Below, piece after piece: positions 53,194 through 61,659 of a stretch of 64,000 nucleotides of DNA; positions within the stretch are counted from its first letter, which is position 1, and every line of letters starts with the position of its first letter. Location: positions 31,738-95,737 of the forward strand of contig NZ_CAJYPS010000012.1 in the NCBI RefSeq assembly GCF_913777145.1. The letters run 5' to 3'. The stretch comes from an uncultured Roseateles sp. (lineage in GTDB: Bacteria > Pseudomonadota > Gammaproteobacteria > Burkholderiales > Burkholderiaceae_C). The notes under the pieces are model-generated. The model searched no databases. It was not told the origin of the DNA and saw nothing but the letters and a program-made list of their open reading frames with translations. The translations under genes were made by a program, and so were the position numbers.

Positions 53194-54618
53194 ATGAAGC
53201 TCTACGAACAGCTGGCGAACGACATCGAGACGCAGATCCGCCGCGGCGTCTACCGCCAGGGCGACCGGCTGCAGTCGGTGCGCCAGACCAGCCAGCAGCG
53301 CGGCGTCAGCATCACCACGGTGATACGCGCCTACCTGCTGCTGGAGAGCCGCGGGCTGGTGCTGAGCCGGCCGCAGTCCGGCTTCTTCGTGAACCTGCGC
53401 GAGCCCGGGCTGGCCCAGGCGGCGGACCGGCTGGACCTGCCGCAGCCCCTGCCGATATCGGCCTCGGTGGACGTGAGCCGGCTGGTGCTGTCCACGCTGC
53501 GCTCCATCGCCACGCAGGATGCGGTACCGCTGGGCTCGCCCTATCCCGATGCGCGGGCCTTCCCGTTCGACAAGCTCAACCGCTATGCCTATGCCGCGGG
53601 ACAGGACCCCTCGCTGAGTGGGCTGGCCCATGCGCTGCCGCCGGGTCACCCGCAGCTGATACGCCAGATCGCGCGGCGCTACCTGGATCGCGGCCAGCCG
53701 GTGGACCCGGGCGAGATCATCATCACCGTGGGCGCCACCGAGGCCATCAACCTGTGCCTGCAGGCGGTGGCCCGGCCTGGCGACGTGGTGGCCGTGGAGT
53801 CGCCCACCTTCTACGCGATGCTGCATGCGATCGAGCGCCTGGGCATGAAGGCCGTCGAGGTGCCCACCGACCCGGTGCTGGGCATGGACGTGGACGCGCT
53901 GGCCCGCATCGCCGAGCGCCAGCCGCTGGCGGCCTGCATGGTGATGCCCAACTTCCAGAACCCGCTGGGTTTCCAGATGCCGGACGAGCGCAAGCGCGCG
54001 CTGCTGGCGCTGGCGGAACAGTTGGATCTGCCCATCGTGGAGAACGGCGTCTACAACGAGCTCTACTACGGCGACTGCCCGCCCACCAGCCTCAAGAGCC
54101 TGGACCGCTCGGGCCGGGTGCTGCACTGCGCGTCCTTCTCCAAGACGCTGACCTCCACCTACCGCATAGGCTGGGCCCTGCCCGGGCGCTACCGCGACCA
54201 GGTGGAGAAGCTCAAGTTCCTGAACACGCTGACCACACCCACCCTGCCCCAGGTGGCGATCGCACGCTTCCTGGAGCGTGACGGCTACGAGGCCCACCTG
54301 AGGCGCCTGCGCAAGGCCTATGCGCAGCAGGCGCGGCTGATGAAGGCGGTGGTGAGCCGCTTCTTCCCGGCCGGCACACGGCTGTCCGAGCCCTGCGGCG
54401 GCTATGTGCTGTGGGTGGAGCTGCCGGGCGAGGTGGACGCGATGCAGCTCTACCAGCAGGCGCTGGCGCGCGGCATCACCATAGGCCCGGGCACCATGTT
54501 CTCGGTGACGGACCGCTACCGGCATTTCATCCGCCTCAACTACAGCACGCCCTGGACGACCGAGATCGAGCAGGCGGTGATCACCGTAGGCCGGCTGGCT
54601 GGCACGCGGCAGGGCTGA
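53194..54618 (+). CDS. MocR-type PLP-dependent transcriptional regulator
   Basis: A 474-residue fusion of a GntR winged helix (1-75: YRQGDRLQSVRQTSQQRGVS) and a fold-type I aminotransferase domain (from about 95). PLP lysine is K317 in SFSKTLTS; cofactor contacts include NFQNPLG and ENGVYNELYYGD. MocR proteins (PdxR, GabR) sense PLP-linked amines or amino acids and usually regulate the gene transcribed away from them. The next divergent gene is the 46-residue membrane protein. It is convergent with moaA (11-base gap). Confidence 0.93.
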   Translation: MKLYEQLANDIETQIRRGVYRQGDRLQSVRQTSQQRGVSITTVIRAYLLLESRGLVLSRPQSGFFVNLREPGLAQAADRLDLPQPLPISASVDVSRLVLSTLRSIATQDAVPLGSPYPDARAFPFDKLNRYAYAAGQDPSLSGLAHALPPGHPQLIRQIARRYLDRGQPVDPGEIIITVGATEAINLCLQAVARPGDVVAVESPTFYAMLHAIERLGMKAVEVPTDPVLGMDVDALARIAERQPLAACMVMPNFQNPLGFQMPDERKRALLALAEQLDLPIVENGVYNELYYGDCPPTSLKSLDRSGRVLHCASFSKTLTSTYRIGWALPGRYRDQVEKLKFLNTLTTPTLPQVAIARFLERDGYEAHLRRLRKAYAQQARLMKAVVSRFFPAGTRLSEPCGGYVLWVELPGEVDAMQLYQQALARGITIGPGTMFSVTDRYRHFIRLNYSTPWTTEIEQAVITVGRLAGTRQG

Positions 54619-54629
54619 GCGCGCATCGC

Positions 54630-55703
54630 TCAGCCCCCCACCAGCGACATGCGCACCGTGGGGTAGCGGCGCGCGGGCGCCTCGGCGCGGCGCTCGGAAT
54701 AGCGGTCGTCCCGCCTGGCCCAGCGTGTGGCCAGCAGTTGCTGCAGCGCCTCGGGGTCGCTGTCGGGCGCCAGCCAGGGGCGCAGGTCCAGCCCCCGTGT
54801 CGCGAACAGGCAGGTGTAGAGCCGCCCGTCGGACGACACCCGGGCGCGCGAGCAATCCCCGCAGAAGGGCTGGGACACGCTGGCGATGAAGCCCAGCTCG
54901 CCCTGGCCGTCTGCATGCGCGAAGCGCTGCGCGGTGGCGCCATCGCGACCGCCATCAGCCCCGGGCAGCGCCCGCAGCGGGAACTCGGCCGCCACGCGCG
55001 CCCTCACCTCGTCGGCGCTCACGACCCGCCCCCGGTCCCAGGCGCTGGCGCCGCCCACGTCCATGTATTCGATGAAGCGCAGCGCCACGCCGCTGCCGCG
55101 GAAGTGACGCACCAGCGGCAGGATCTCGCCCTCGTTGACGCCCCGCTCCACCACGGTGTTGACCTTGAGCGGCGCGAGCCCGGCCGCCTGCGCGGCGGCG
55201 ATGCCGTCCAGCACGCGCGCGACCGGCAGGTCGGCGCCGCTCAGGTGGCGGAACAGCGCGTCGTCCAGCGCGTCCAGGCTCACGGTCACGCGGGTCAGGC
55301 CGGCATCGCGCAGCGCCCGCGCCTGGGCCGCCAGCAGCACGCCGTTGGTGGTCAGCGCGATCTCCACCGGCTGGCCGTTCGGCGTGCGCAACGCCGCCAG
55401 ACGCTCAACCAGTTGCGGCAGCCCGCGGCGCAGCAGCGGCTCGCCGCCGGTGAGGCGAATCTTCTCGACGCCCAGCGCGACAAAGCCCCGCGCCAGCCGC
55501 AGCATCTCGTCGAAGCCGAGGCGCTCGGAGGCCGGCAGAAAAGGATAGTCCGGGCCGAAGCTCTCGCGCGGCATGCAATAGCCGCAGCGGAAGTTGCAGC
55601 GGTCTATCACCGACAGGCGCAGGTCGCGCAGCGGTCGACCGAGCGCATCGCGCAAGGGCGCGGCGGCGGCCAGGGGCAGGTCTTGAGGGTGGCGGGCGTT
55701 CAT
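54630..55703 (-). CDS. moaA: GTP 3',8-cyclase MoaA
   Basis: A 357-residue radical-SAM enzyme for the first step of molybdenum-cofactor synthesis. N-terminal cluster cysteines C36, C40 and C43 in RCNFRCGYCMP; C-terminal cluster in FCGDCSRARVS and LYTCLF; the protein ends in the conserved Gly-Gly. MoaC, the partner for the next step, is not in the window. It is last in the YdeP-CydAB-bestrophin operon (22-base gap), which fits cofactor supply for the molybdoenzyme. Confidence 0.96.
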   Translation of the reverse strand: MNARHPQDLPLAAAAPLRDALGRPLRDLRLSVIDRCNFRCGYCMPRESFGPDYPFLPASERLGFDEMLRLARGFVALGVEKIRLTGGEPLLRRGLPQLVERLAALRTPNGQPVEIALTTNGVLLAAQARALRDAGLTRVTVSLDALDDALFRHLSGADLPVARVLDGIAAAQAAGLAPLKVNTVVERGVNEGEILPLVRHFRGSGVALRFIEYMDVGGASAWDRGRVVSADEVRARVAAEFPLRALPGADGGRDGATAQRFAHADGQGELGFIASVSQPFCGDCSRARVSSDGRLYTCLFATRGLDLRPWLAPDSDPEALQQLLATRWARRDDRYSERRAEAPARRYPTVRMSLVGG

Positions 55704-55725
55704 GGCGGGACTCGGGGACAGGGGC

Positions 55726-56637
55726 TCAGGTCAGCTGGCTGCGGGCGTTGGGCTGCAGCGGGGGCGGCAGCGGCAGACCGCACAGGTCCAGCACCGCGCG
55801 CTCGATGTTGCGGGCCAGCGCGTCCAGCGCCAGCGCATTGGGGGCCAGGCCGAAGGGCTCTGCCACCTCGTTGGCCACCGCCTCCAGCGCGATCAGCGTG
55901 TAGCCCATGAAGACGCACAGCAAGGGCGTGAAAAAGGAGGTGGCATCCACAAAGCCAAAGGGCAGCAGCAGGCAGTAGGTGTAGACCGTGCGGTGCAGCA
56001 GCACGCCGTAGGCAAAGGGAATGGGCGTGTTGGCGATGCGCTCGCAGCCGCCGATGGCGCGCGCGATCTCGGCCAGCTGGGTCTCCATGGCCCACAGCCG
56101 CGCGTCGCTCAACCGGCCCGCCGCATTCAGCGCGGACAGCCGTTCGCGCAGCTCGTGCAGCAGCGTGGTCGAGACCTGGCAACGCCCCTGCAGGCGCTGC
56201 GCGTCCGCCGGGCCCAACAGGCGCTGCAGGTCGGCGCCGGCCTCACTGCCACGCAGCTCGTGCCGCAGCGCATGCACCAGCGCGATCAGGCACCGGGCCA
56301 GCGGCCGGTGCTCGGCGGAGTCGGGCAGCGCGCTGAGCATCTGCGACATCAGCGAGCGCACCGCGATCAGCAGAGCGCCCCACAGGTGGCGGCCCTCGTC
56401 GAAGCGCTGGAAGCTGGCGCTGTTGCGAAAGCCCAGGAAGATGGCCAGCGTGAGGCCAAAGGGCGTCAGCAGCGTCGCGTTCAGCGGGATCTTCTCGCCC
56501 AGCACCCGGCCATGGGTGGCGACCGCGACACAGCTGACCAGCGCCATGAAGGCCAGTTGCGGCAGCACGGATTGCAGGATGGAGCCATCCCACACGAACA
56601 GCAGGCGCAGACCGCTGAGCCTGGTTCGGACGATCAT
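55726..56637 (-). CDS. Bestrophin-family anion channel (UPF0187)
   Basis: A 303-residue membrane protein of the bacterial bestrophin group: WDGSILQSVLPQLAFMALVS as the first helix, then IPLNATLLTPFGLTLAIFLGFRNSASFQRFDEGR (core FGLTLAIFLGFRNSASF), the helical cytosolic region, and NTPIPFAYGVLLHRTVYTYC (core IPFAY). These proteins form pentameric anion channels. In this operon it sits between the oxidase (9-base gap) and moaA. What anion it passes is unknown; formate, bicarbonate or molybdate are speculative options. Confidence 0.92.
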   Translation of the reverse strand: MIVRTRLSGLRLLFVWDGSILQSVLPQLAFMALVSCVAVATHGRVLGEKIPLNATLLTPFGLTLAIFLGFRNSASFQRFDEGRHLWGALLIAVRSLMSQMLSALPDSAEHRPLARCLIALVHALRHELRGSEAGADLQRLLGPADAQRLQGRCQVSTTLLHELRERLSALNAAGRLSDARLWAMETQLAEIARAIGGCERIANTPIPFAYGVLLHRTVYTYCLLLPFGFVDATSFFTPLLCVFMGYTLIALEAVANEVAEPFGLAPNALALDALARNIERAVLDLCGLPLPPPLQPNARSQLT

Positions 56638-56646
56638 CGCGCGCCC

Positions 56647-57654
56647 TCAGTGGTAGCCGGCATCGCCTTCGCGCACCTTGCCGCGGAACACGCGGTACTG
56701 CAGCGCGTTGTAGACCAGGATGATGGGCAGCACGATGACCGTGCCTATCAGCGCGAAGCGCTGGCTGGACGGGCTGGAGGAGGCGTCCCACAGCGTCAGC
56801 GACGGCGGCACCAGATGCGGCCACATGCTGATGAGCAGGCCGCTGTAGCCCAGGAAGCACAGCGCCAGCGTCAGCAGGAAGGGCGCGGCCTCGGCGCCGC
56901 GGCGCAGCGCGCGCAGTATGGCCACCACGCAGGCCAGCACCAGCAGCGGCACCGGCAGGAACCAGCCCAGCAGCCCGCTGCCGAACCAGCGCTGCGCCAC
57001 GGTCGGCAGGCCCAGCACGGTCCACAGGCTGACCGCCCCCATCATGGCCAGCAGCAGCAGCGTCAGCGGTGCCATCAGACGGCGCAGCCGGCGCTGCAGA
57101 TCACCCTCGGTCTTGAGGATGAGCCAGCCGCAGCCCAGCGTCGCATAGGTCAGCAGCACGCCCAGGCCGCACAGCAGGCTGAAGGGGCTGAGCCAGTCGA
57201 AGGGGCCGCCGGCGAAGCGGTTGTTCACCACCACCGTGCCCTGCAGCACCGAGCCCAGCACCACGCCCTGGCAGAACGAGGCCAGCGCCGAGCCGCCTAT
57301 GAAGGCCAGGTCCCACAGATGCTGGGTGCGGCGGGCCTTGGCGCGCAGCTCGAAGGCCGCGCCGCGGAAGATCAGGCCCATCAGCATCAGCATCAGCGGC
57401 AGGTAGTTGGCCGGCAGCAGCGTCGAATAAACCACCGGGAAGGCGCCGTAGAGACCCGCGCCGCCCAGGATGAGAAAGGTCTCGTTGCCGTCCCACACCG
57501 GGGCAACGGTGTTGAGCATGACCTCGCGGTCCGCCTTGCGCTCGAACAGCGGAAACAGCAGGCCGATGCCGAGGTCGAAGCCGTCCAGCACCACGTAGAT
57601 GAACACGCCCAGGCCGATGATGAGGGCCCAGATCACGGGGAGATCGATTTGCAT
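56647..57654 (-). CDS. cydB: Cytochrome bd-type ubiquinol oxidase subunit II (CIO type)
   Basis: A 335-residue subunit with eight to nine membrane helices: WALIIGLGVFIYVVLDGFDL (signature, first helix), VMLNTVAPVWDGNETFLIL (19 residues), AAFELRAKAR. The start MQIDLP at 57654 was preferred to 57675. It lies 17 bases after cydA. No CydX or CydZ-like small gene follows; bestrophin begins nine bases later. Confidence 0.95.
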   Translation of the reverse strand: MQIDLPVIWALIIGLGVFIYVVLDGFDLGIGLLFPLFERKADREVMLNTVAPVWDGNETFLILGGAGLYGAFPVVYSTLLPANYLPLMLMLMGLIFRGAAFELRAKARRTQHLWDLAFIGGSALASFCQGVVLGSVLQGTVVVNNRFAGGPFDWLSPFSLLCGLGVLLTYATLGCGWLILKTEGDLQRRLRRLMAPLTLLLLAMMGAVSLWTVLGLPTVAQRWFGSGLLGWFLPVPLLVLACVVAILRALRRGAEAAPFLLTLALCFLGYSGLLISMWPHLVPPSLTLWDASSSPSSQRFALIGTVIVLPIILVYNALQYRVFRGKVREGDAGYH

Positions 57655-57671
57655 GGCAGGTCTCTCTGGGC

Positions 57672-59060
57672 TCAACGGAAGGACTGGGACAGCGGCCGGT
57701 TGTGCAGGCCGGGGTGCAGCGGCGCGTCGTCGTCATGCACGGGCTCGGGCTGCGGGCCGCGGCGCATCAGCTTGAGCATGTAATAGACGCCGGTGCCGAA
57801 CACCAGGCAGTACACGCCCACCAGCAGCAGCAGCGAGATGCCCAGCTGCTGGCTGCCCACCGGCGACACCGAGTCCACGGTGCGCAGCACGCCATAGACC
57901 GTCCAGGGCTGGCGACCGACCTCGGTGGTGATCCAGCCGGCCAGCAGCGCGATCAGGCCGGACGGCCCCATCAGCAGCACCAGGCGCTGGAACCAGCGCG
58001 CCTCGTACAGCCGCCCGCCGCGGCGCAGCAGCAGGCCCAGCGTCACGGTCAGCAGCATCAGCATGCCCAGGCCCGCCATCACGCGAAAGCTCCAGAACAG
58101 CAGCGGCGAGTAGGGGCGGTCCTCGGGCGGGAATTCCTTGAGGCCGCGGATTTCGCCGTTCCAGGAATGGGTCAGGATCAGGCTGCCCAGGTGGGGCACC
58201 TGCACCGCGTAGCGCGTGGTCTCGGCGTCCATGTCGGGCCAGCCGATCAGGTTGAGCGCGGTGCCGCCCTTCTCGGTCTCCCACAGACCCTCGATCGCGG
58301 CGATCTTGGCCGGCTGGTGCTCGCGGGTGTTCAGGCCATGGGCATCGCCCACTACCAGCTGCAGCGGCGTCATCACCAGCAGCAGCCACAGCGCCATCGA
58401 GAAGCTGCGCTTGACCGGCAGGTCGCGTCGCCCCTGCAGCAAATGCCAGGCGCCGCAGGCCGCGACGATGAAGCCCGCGACCAGGAAGGCCGCAATGCTC
58501 ATATGGGCCAGGCGGTAGGGGAAGGAGGGATTGAAGATCACCGCCCACCAGTCCACCGGCACGATGCGGCCGTCCTGCAGCGCAAAGCCCTGCGGCGTCT
58601 GCATGAAGCTGTTGGACGCCAGGATCCAGAAGGTGGACACCAGCGTGCCCAGCGCCACCATCAGCGTCGCGAAGAAATGGGCGCGCGGGCTGACCCGGTC
58701 CCAGCCGAACAGCATGATGCCCAGGAAGCCCGCCTCCAGGAAGAAGGCGGTCAGCACCTCGTAGGTCAGCAGCGGCCCGGTGATGTTGCCCGCCACATAG
58801 GAGAAGCCGCTCCAGTTGGTGCCGAACTCGTAGGCCATCACGACGCCCGAGACCACGCCCAGGCCGAAGCTGATCGCGAAGATGCGCGACCAGAACTTCA
58901 GCAGATCACGGTAGCTGGTGTCACCGGTGCGCAGCCAGCGCCACTCCAGCACGGCCAGGAAGCTGGCCATGCCTATGCTGATGGCCGGGAAGACGATGTG
59001 GAAGGACACCGTCATCGCAAACTGCAGACGGGCCAGGTGCAAGGCGTCGAACATGTCCAT
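57672..59060 (-). CDS. cydA: Cytochrome bd-type ubiquinol oxidase subunit I (CIO type)
   Basis: A 462-residue subunit I carrying the hemes. Heme ligand H21 in TVSFHIVFP, GRQPWTVYGVLRT near the C-terminus, and the quinol loop with EFPPEDRP. The Q-loop is short, as in cyanide-insensitive CioA oxidases of Pseudomonas and unlike long-loop E. coli CydA. The enzyme reduces oxygen with quinol without pumping protons. It starts 24 bases after the YdeP-like gene. Confidence 0.95.
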   Translation of the reverse strand: MDMFDALHLARLQFAMTVSFHIVFPAISIGMASFLAVLEWRWLRTGDTSYRDLLKFWSRIFAISFGLGVVSGVVMAYEFGTNWSGFSYVAGNITGPLLTYEVLTAFFLEAGFLGIMLFGWDRVSPRAHFFATLMVALGTLVSTFWILASNSFMQTPQGFALQDGRIVPVDWWAVIFNPSFPYRLAHMSIAAFLVAGFIVAACGAWHLLQGRRDLPVKRSFSMALWLLLVMTPLQLVVGDAHGLNTREHQPAKIAAIEGLWETEKGGTALNLIGWPDMDAETTRYAVQVPHLGSLILTHSWNGEIRGLKEFPPEDRPYSPLLFWSFRVMAGLGMLMLLTVTLGLLLRRGGRLYEARWFQRLVLLMGPSGLIALLAGWITTEVGRQPWTVYGVLRTVDSVSPVGSQQLGISLLLLVGVYCLVFGTGVYYMLKLMRRGPQPEPVHDDDAPLHPGLHNRPLSQSFR

Positions 59061-59084
59061 GGGAGGTCCTCGTGCGGCGGGCGC

Positions 59085-61370
59085 TCAGGCGGGTGCGGCG
59101 GCCGGGTCGCGCGTGATGCGCACCGGCACGGACTTGTAGGAGGGCGTGCCGCTGTCCTCGTCGATGTAGTCCAGCGGCACCAGCACATTGGCCTCGGGGT
59201 AGTAGGCCGCGACCGTGCCGCGCGCGATGCCGTACTCGATCGCGGTCAGCCCCTGCATGCGCAGCACGCGCGCGCCGGCCTGGGTCTCGATCGCGACCAG
59301 GTCGCCATGGGCCAGGCCCAGCTCGGCCATGTCCTCGGCATTCATGAACACCACGTCGCGGCGCCCGAACACGCCGCGGTAGCGGTCGTCCAGCGCGTAG
59401 ATGGTGGTGTTGTACTGGTCGTGGCTGCGTATCGTGACCAGACGCAGCGTGTGCTCGCCCCAGGGCTGGTAGCGCTCGCGCACGCCAGGGAACACCGAGA
59501 ACTGCGCGCGCCCGCTGGGCGTGGGCCAGTGCCGCTCGGTGGGCGGCAGCGGCATTCGAAAGCCGCCGGGCACGCGGATGCGTTCGTTGTAGCGCTCGAA
59601 GCCGGGGATGGTGCGCTCGATGAGGTCGCGGATGCGATCGTAGTCCGCCACCAGCGACAGCCAGTCCACCTTGCTGGACGGCAGCGTCGCCCGGGCCAGG
59701 CCGGCCACGATGGCCGGCTCGGAGCGCAGGTGCTCGGACGCCGGCTGCAGGCCGCCGGCAGACGCATGCACCATGGACATGGAATCCTCCACCGTGATGG
59801 ACTGCGGGCCGCCGGCCTGCACGTCCAGCTCGGTACGGCCCAGCACCGGCAGCAAATAGCACTGCTGGCCCACCAGCAGATGGGAGCGGTTGAGCTTGGT
59901 GCCCAGGTGCACGCTGAGCTCCAGCCCGCGCATCGCCGGATAGGCCTGGCCGGGGTCGGGCATGGCGACCGCGAAATTGCCGCCCAGGCAGATCAGCGCC
60001 TTGGCCTGGCCGGCCACCATGGCCTGCAGCGCCTTCACCGCATCATGGCCGTGGCCGCGCGGCGGCTCGAAGCCGAAGGTGTCGGCCAGGCGGTCCAGGA
60101 ACTCCTCGGAGGGCTTCTCGGTGATGCCCACGGTGCGGTTGCCCTGCACATTGGAGTGGCCGCGCAGCGGGCAGATGCCCGCGCCGGGCTTGCCGATATT
60201 GCCCTTGAGCAGCAGCAGGTCGGCGATCAGGCGCACATTGGCCGTGCCGGTGTTGTGCTGGGTCACGCCCATGCCATAGGTGACGATGGTGGCCTTGGCC
60301 TGCGCATAGGCCTCGCCCACCTGCTCCAGCGCGGCGCGCGTGAGGCCGCTCTCCTGCTCGATGTCGGCCCAGTCGGTCTGCGCCAGGTCGGCCGCCAGCG
60401 CGGCAAAGCCCTCGGTGTGCTCGGCGATGAAGTCATGATCCAGCACGCCGCCGCGCACCTGCTCCAGGTGCAGCACCGCCTTCATGATGCCCTTGAGCGC
60501 CGCGGCATCGCCGCCGGCCTTGACCTGGTGGTAGGACGACGCGATGTCGGTGGAGCCGTAGGTCGCCATCTCCAGCATGTTCTGCGGGTCCGCGAAGCGT
60601 TCCAGCGCCCGCTCGCGCAGCGGGTTGAACACGATGATGGGCACGCCGCGCCGGGCTGCCTCGTGCAGCGTGCCCATCATGCGCGGGTGGTTGGTGCCGG
60701 GGTTGTGGCCTATGGACAGGATCAGGTCGGTGGCCTCGAAATCCGCCAGCGACACCGTGCCCTTGCCTATGCCTATCGACTGCGGCAGGCCCACGCTGGT
60801 GGCCTCGTGGCACATGTTGGAGCAGTCCGGGAAGTTGTTGGTGCCGAACTCGCGGGCGAACAGCTGGAACAGATAGGCCGCCTCGTTGGACGCGCGGCCC
60901 GAGGTATAGAACTCGACCTCGTCGGGCGACGCATAGCGGCGCAGTTGCGCGCCTATGCGGGCAAAGGCCGTGTCCCAGTCCAGCGGCAGGAAGCGGTCGG
61001 TGGCCGGGTCGTAGGCCATGGGGTGGGTCAGGCGCCCCAGGCCCTCCAGCTCGAAGTCGGAGCGCTGCAGCAGCTCGGTGACCGTGTGCTGCGCGAAGAA
61101 CTCGGGCGTCACCCGCTTGTGCGTGGCCTCCCAGGTCACCGCCTTGGCACCGTTCTCGCAGAACTGGAAGGTGGACTTGTGCTCCTTGTCCGGCCACGCA
61201 CATCCCGGGCAGTCGAAACCGCTCGGCTGGTTGGTTCGCATCAGCAGCAGCGGTGCCACCACCAGATCCATCTGCTGACGCACCGCCTGAGCGGTGGCCT
61301 TCAATGCACCCCAGCCGCCGGCCGGACCGTCATAGGCCCGGATGCCGGGAAGCTCACGTCGCTTGTTCAT
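59085..61370 (-). CDS. FdhF/YdeP-family molybdopterin oxidoreductase
   Basis: A 761-residue soluble molybdoenzyme. Residues about 54-60 carry CPGCAWPD (C54, C57), the shortened Cys motif typical of YdeP relatives; the Mo-ligand region is DCSNMCHEATSVGL (about 181-195). Then comes ILSIGHNPGTNHPRM, GITEKPS and a C-terminal molydop_binding domain (YDQYNTTIY-like: SHDQYNTTIY). No signal peptide, so cytosolic. YdeP is linked to acid resistance in E. coli; the substrate is unknown. It heads an operon with CydAB, bestrophin and MoaA, divergent from a MoeA-like gene and fdhD. Confidence 0.92.
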   Translation of the reverse strand: MNKRRELPGIRAYDGPAGGWGALKATAQAVRQQMDLVVAPLLLMRTNQPSGFDCPGCAWPDKEHKSTFQFCENGAKAVTWEATHKRVTPEFFAQHTVTELLQRSDFELEGLGRLTHPMAYDPATDRFLPLDWDTAFARIGAQLRRYASPDEVEFYTSGRASNEAAYLFQLFAREFGTNNFPDCSNMCHEATSVGLPQSIGIGKGTVSLADFEATDLILSIGHNPGTNHPRMMGTLHEAARRGVPIIVFNPLRERALERFADPQNMLEMATYGSTDIASSYHQVKAGGDAAALKGIMKAVLHLEQVRGGVLDHDFIAEHTEGFAALAADLAQTDWADIEQESGLTRAALEQVGEAYAQAKATIVTYGMGVTQHNTGTANVRLIADLLLLKGNIGKPGAGICPLRGHSNVQGNRTVGITEKPSEEFLDRLADTFGFEPPRGHGHDAVKALQAMVAGQAKALICLGGNFAVAMPDPGQAYPAMRGLELSVHLGTKLNRSHLLVGQQCYLLPVLGRTELDVQAGGPQSITVEDSMSMVHASAGGLQPASEHLRSEPAIVAGLARATLPSSKVDWLSLVADYDRIRDLIERTIPGFERYNERIRVPGGFRMPLPPTERHWPTPSGRAQFSVFPGVRERYQPWGEHTLRLVTIRSHDQYNTTIYALDDRYRGVFGRRDVVFMNAEDMAELGLAHGDLVAIETQAGARVLRMQGLTAIEYGIARGTVAAYYPEANVLVPLDYIDEDSGTPSYKSVPVRITRDPAAAPA

Positions 61371-61526
61371 AGGAGGACTCCGAGTTCGTTTCAGCAGGGC
61401 CTGAGCGGCCCGGCAGGCCGGATCTGAGCGGCGCTCCGACCGCTTGACCGTGGCCGGCCAATGTAGGGAGAGAGGGCCTGCGACCAGGAGCTCAGTTCAA
61501 GCCCATCGCGCAGAGCACAGTTGCCA

Positions 61527-61549
61527 CCATCGAACGATAGAGCCGATGG
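61527..61549. promoter_or_regulatory. Small inverted repeat in the YdeP / MoeA-like divergent region
   Basis: CCATCG and CGATGG separated by 11 bases, inside the 289-base intergenic region. The arm length and spacing suit a LysR-type or similar site, but no such regulator is adjacent. Confidence 0.3.
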
Positions 61550-61659
61550 ATAAAGGGATTCCAGCCCTCGCGCATTACCGTTGAAACGTCCGCGTCATCA
61601 GCAACTGTGTCCTTCTGAGGCCCACTCGACTGTGCTCCCCGAACTCGCGCAGCGGCCCC

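Noticed and set aside
53086..54855. A 589-codon open frame on the minus strand
   Set aside because: It is antisense to the MocR-type regulator gene and has no family likeness.
57702..61427. A 1241-codon open frame on the plus strand
   Set aside because: It is antisense to cydA and the YdeP-like gene, whose families are unmistakable; its His/Gln/Arg/Ala-rich composition is the usual shadow of GC-rich coding DNA.
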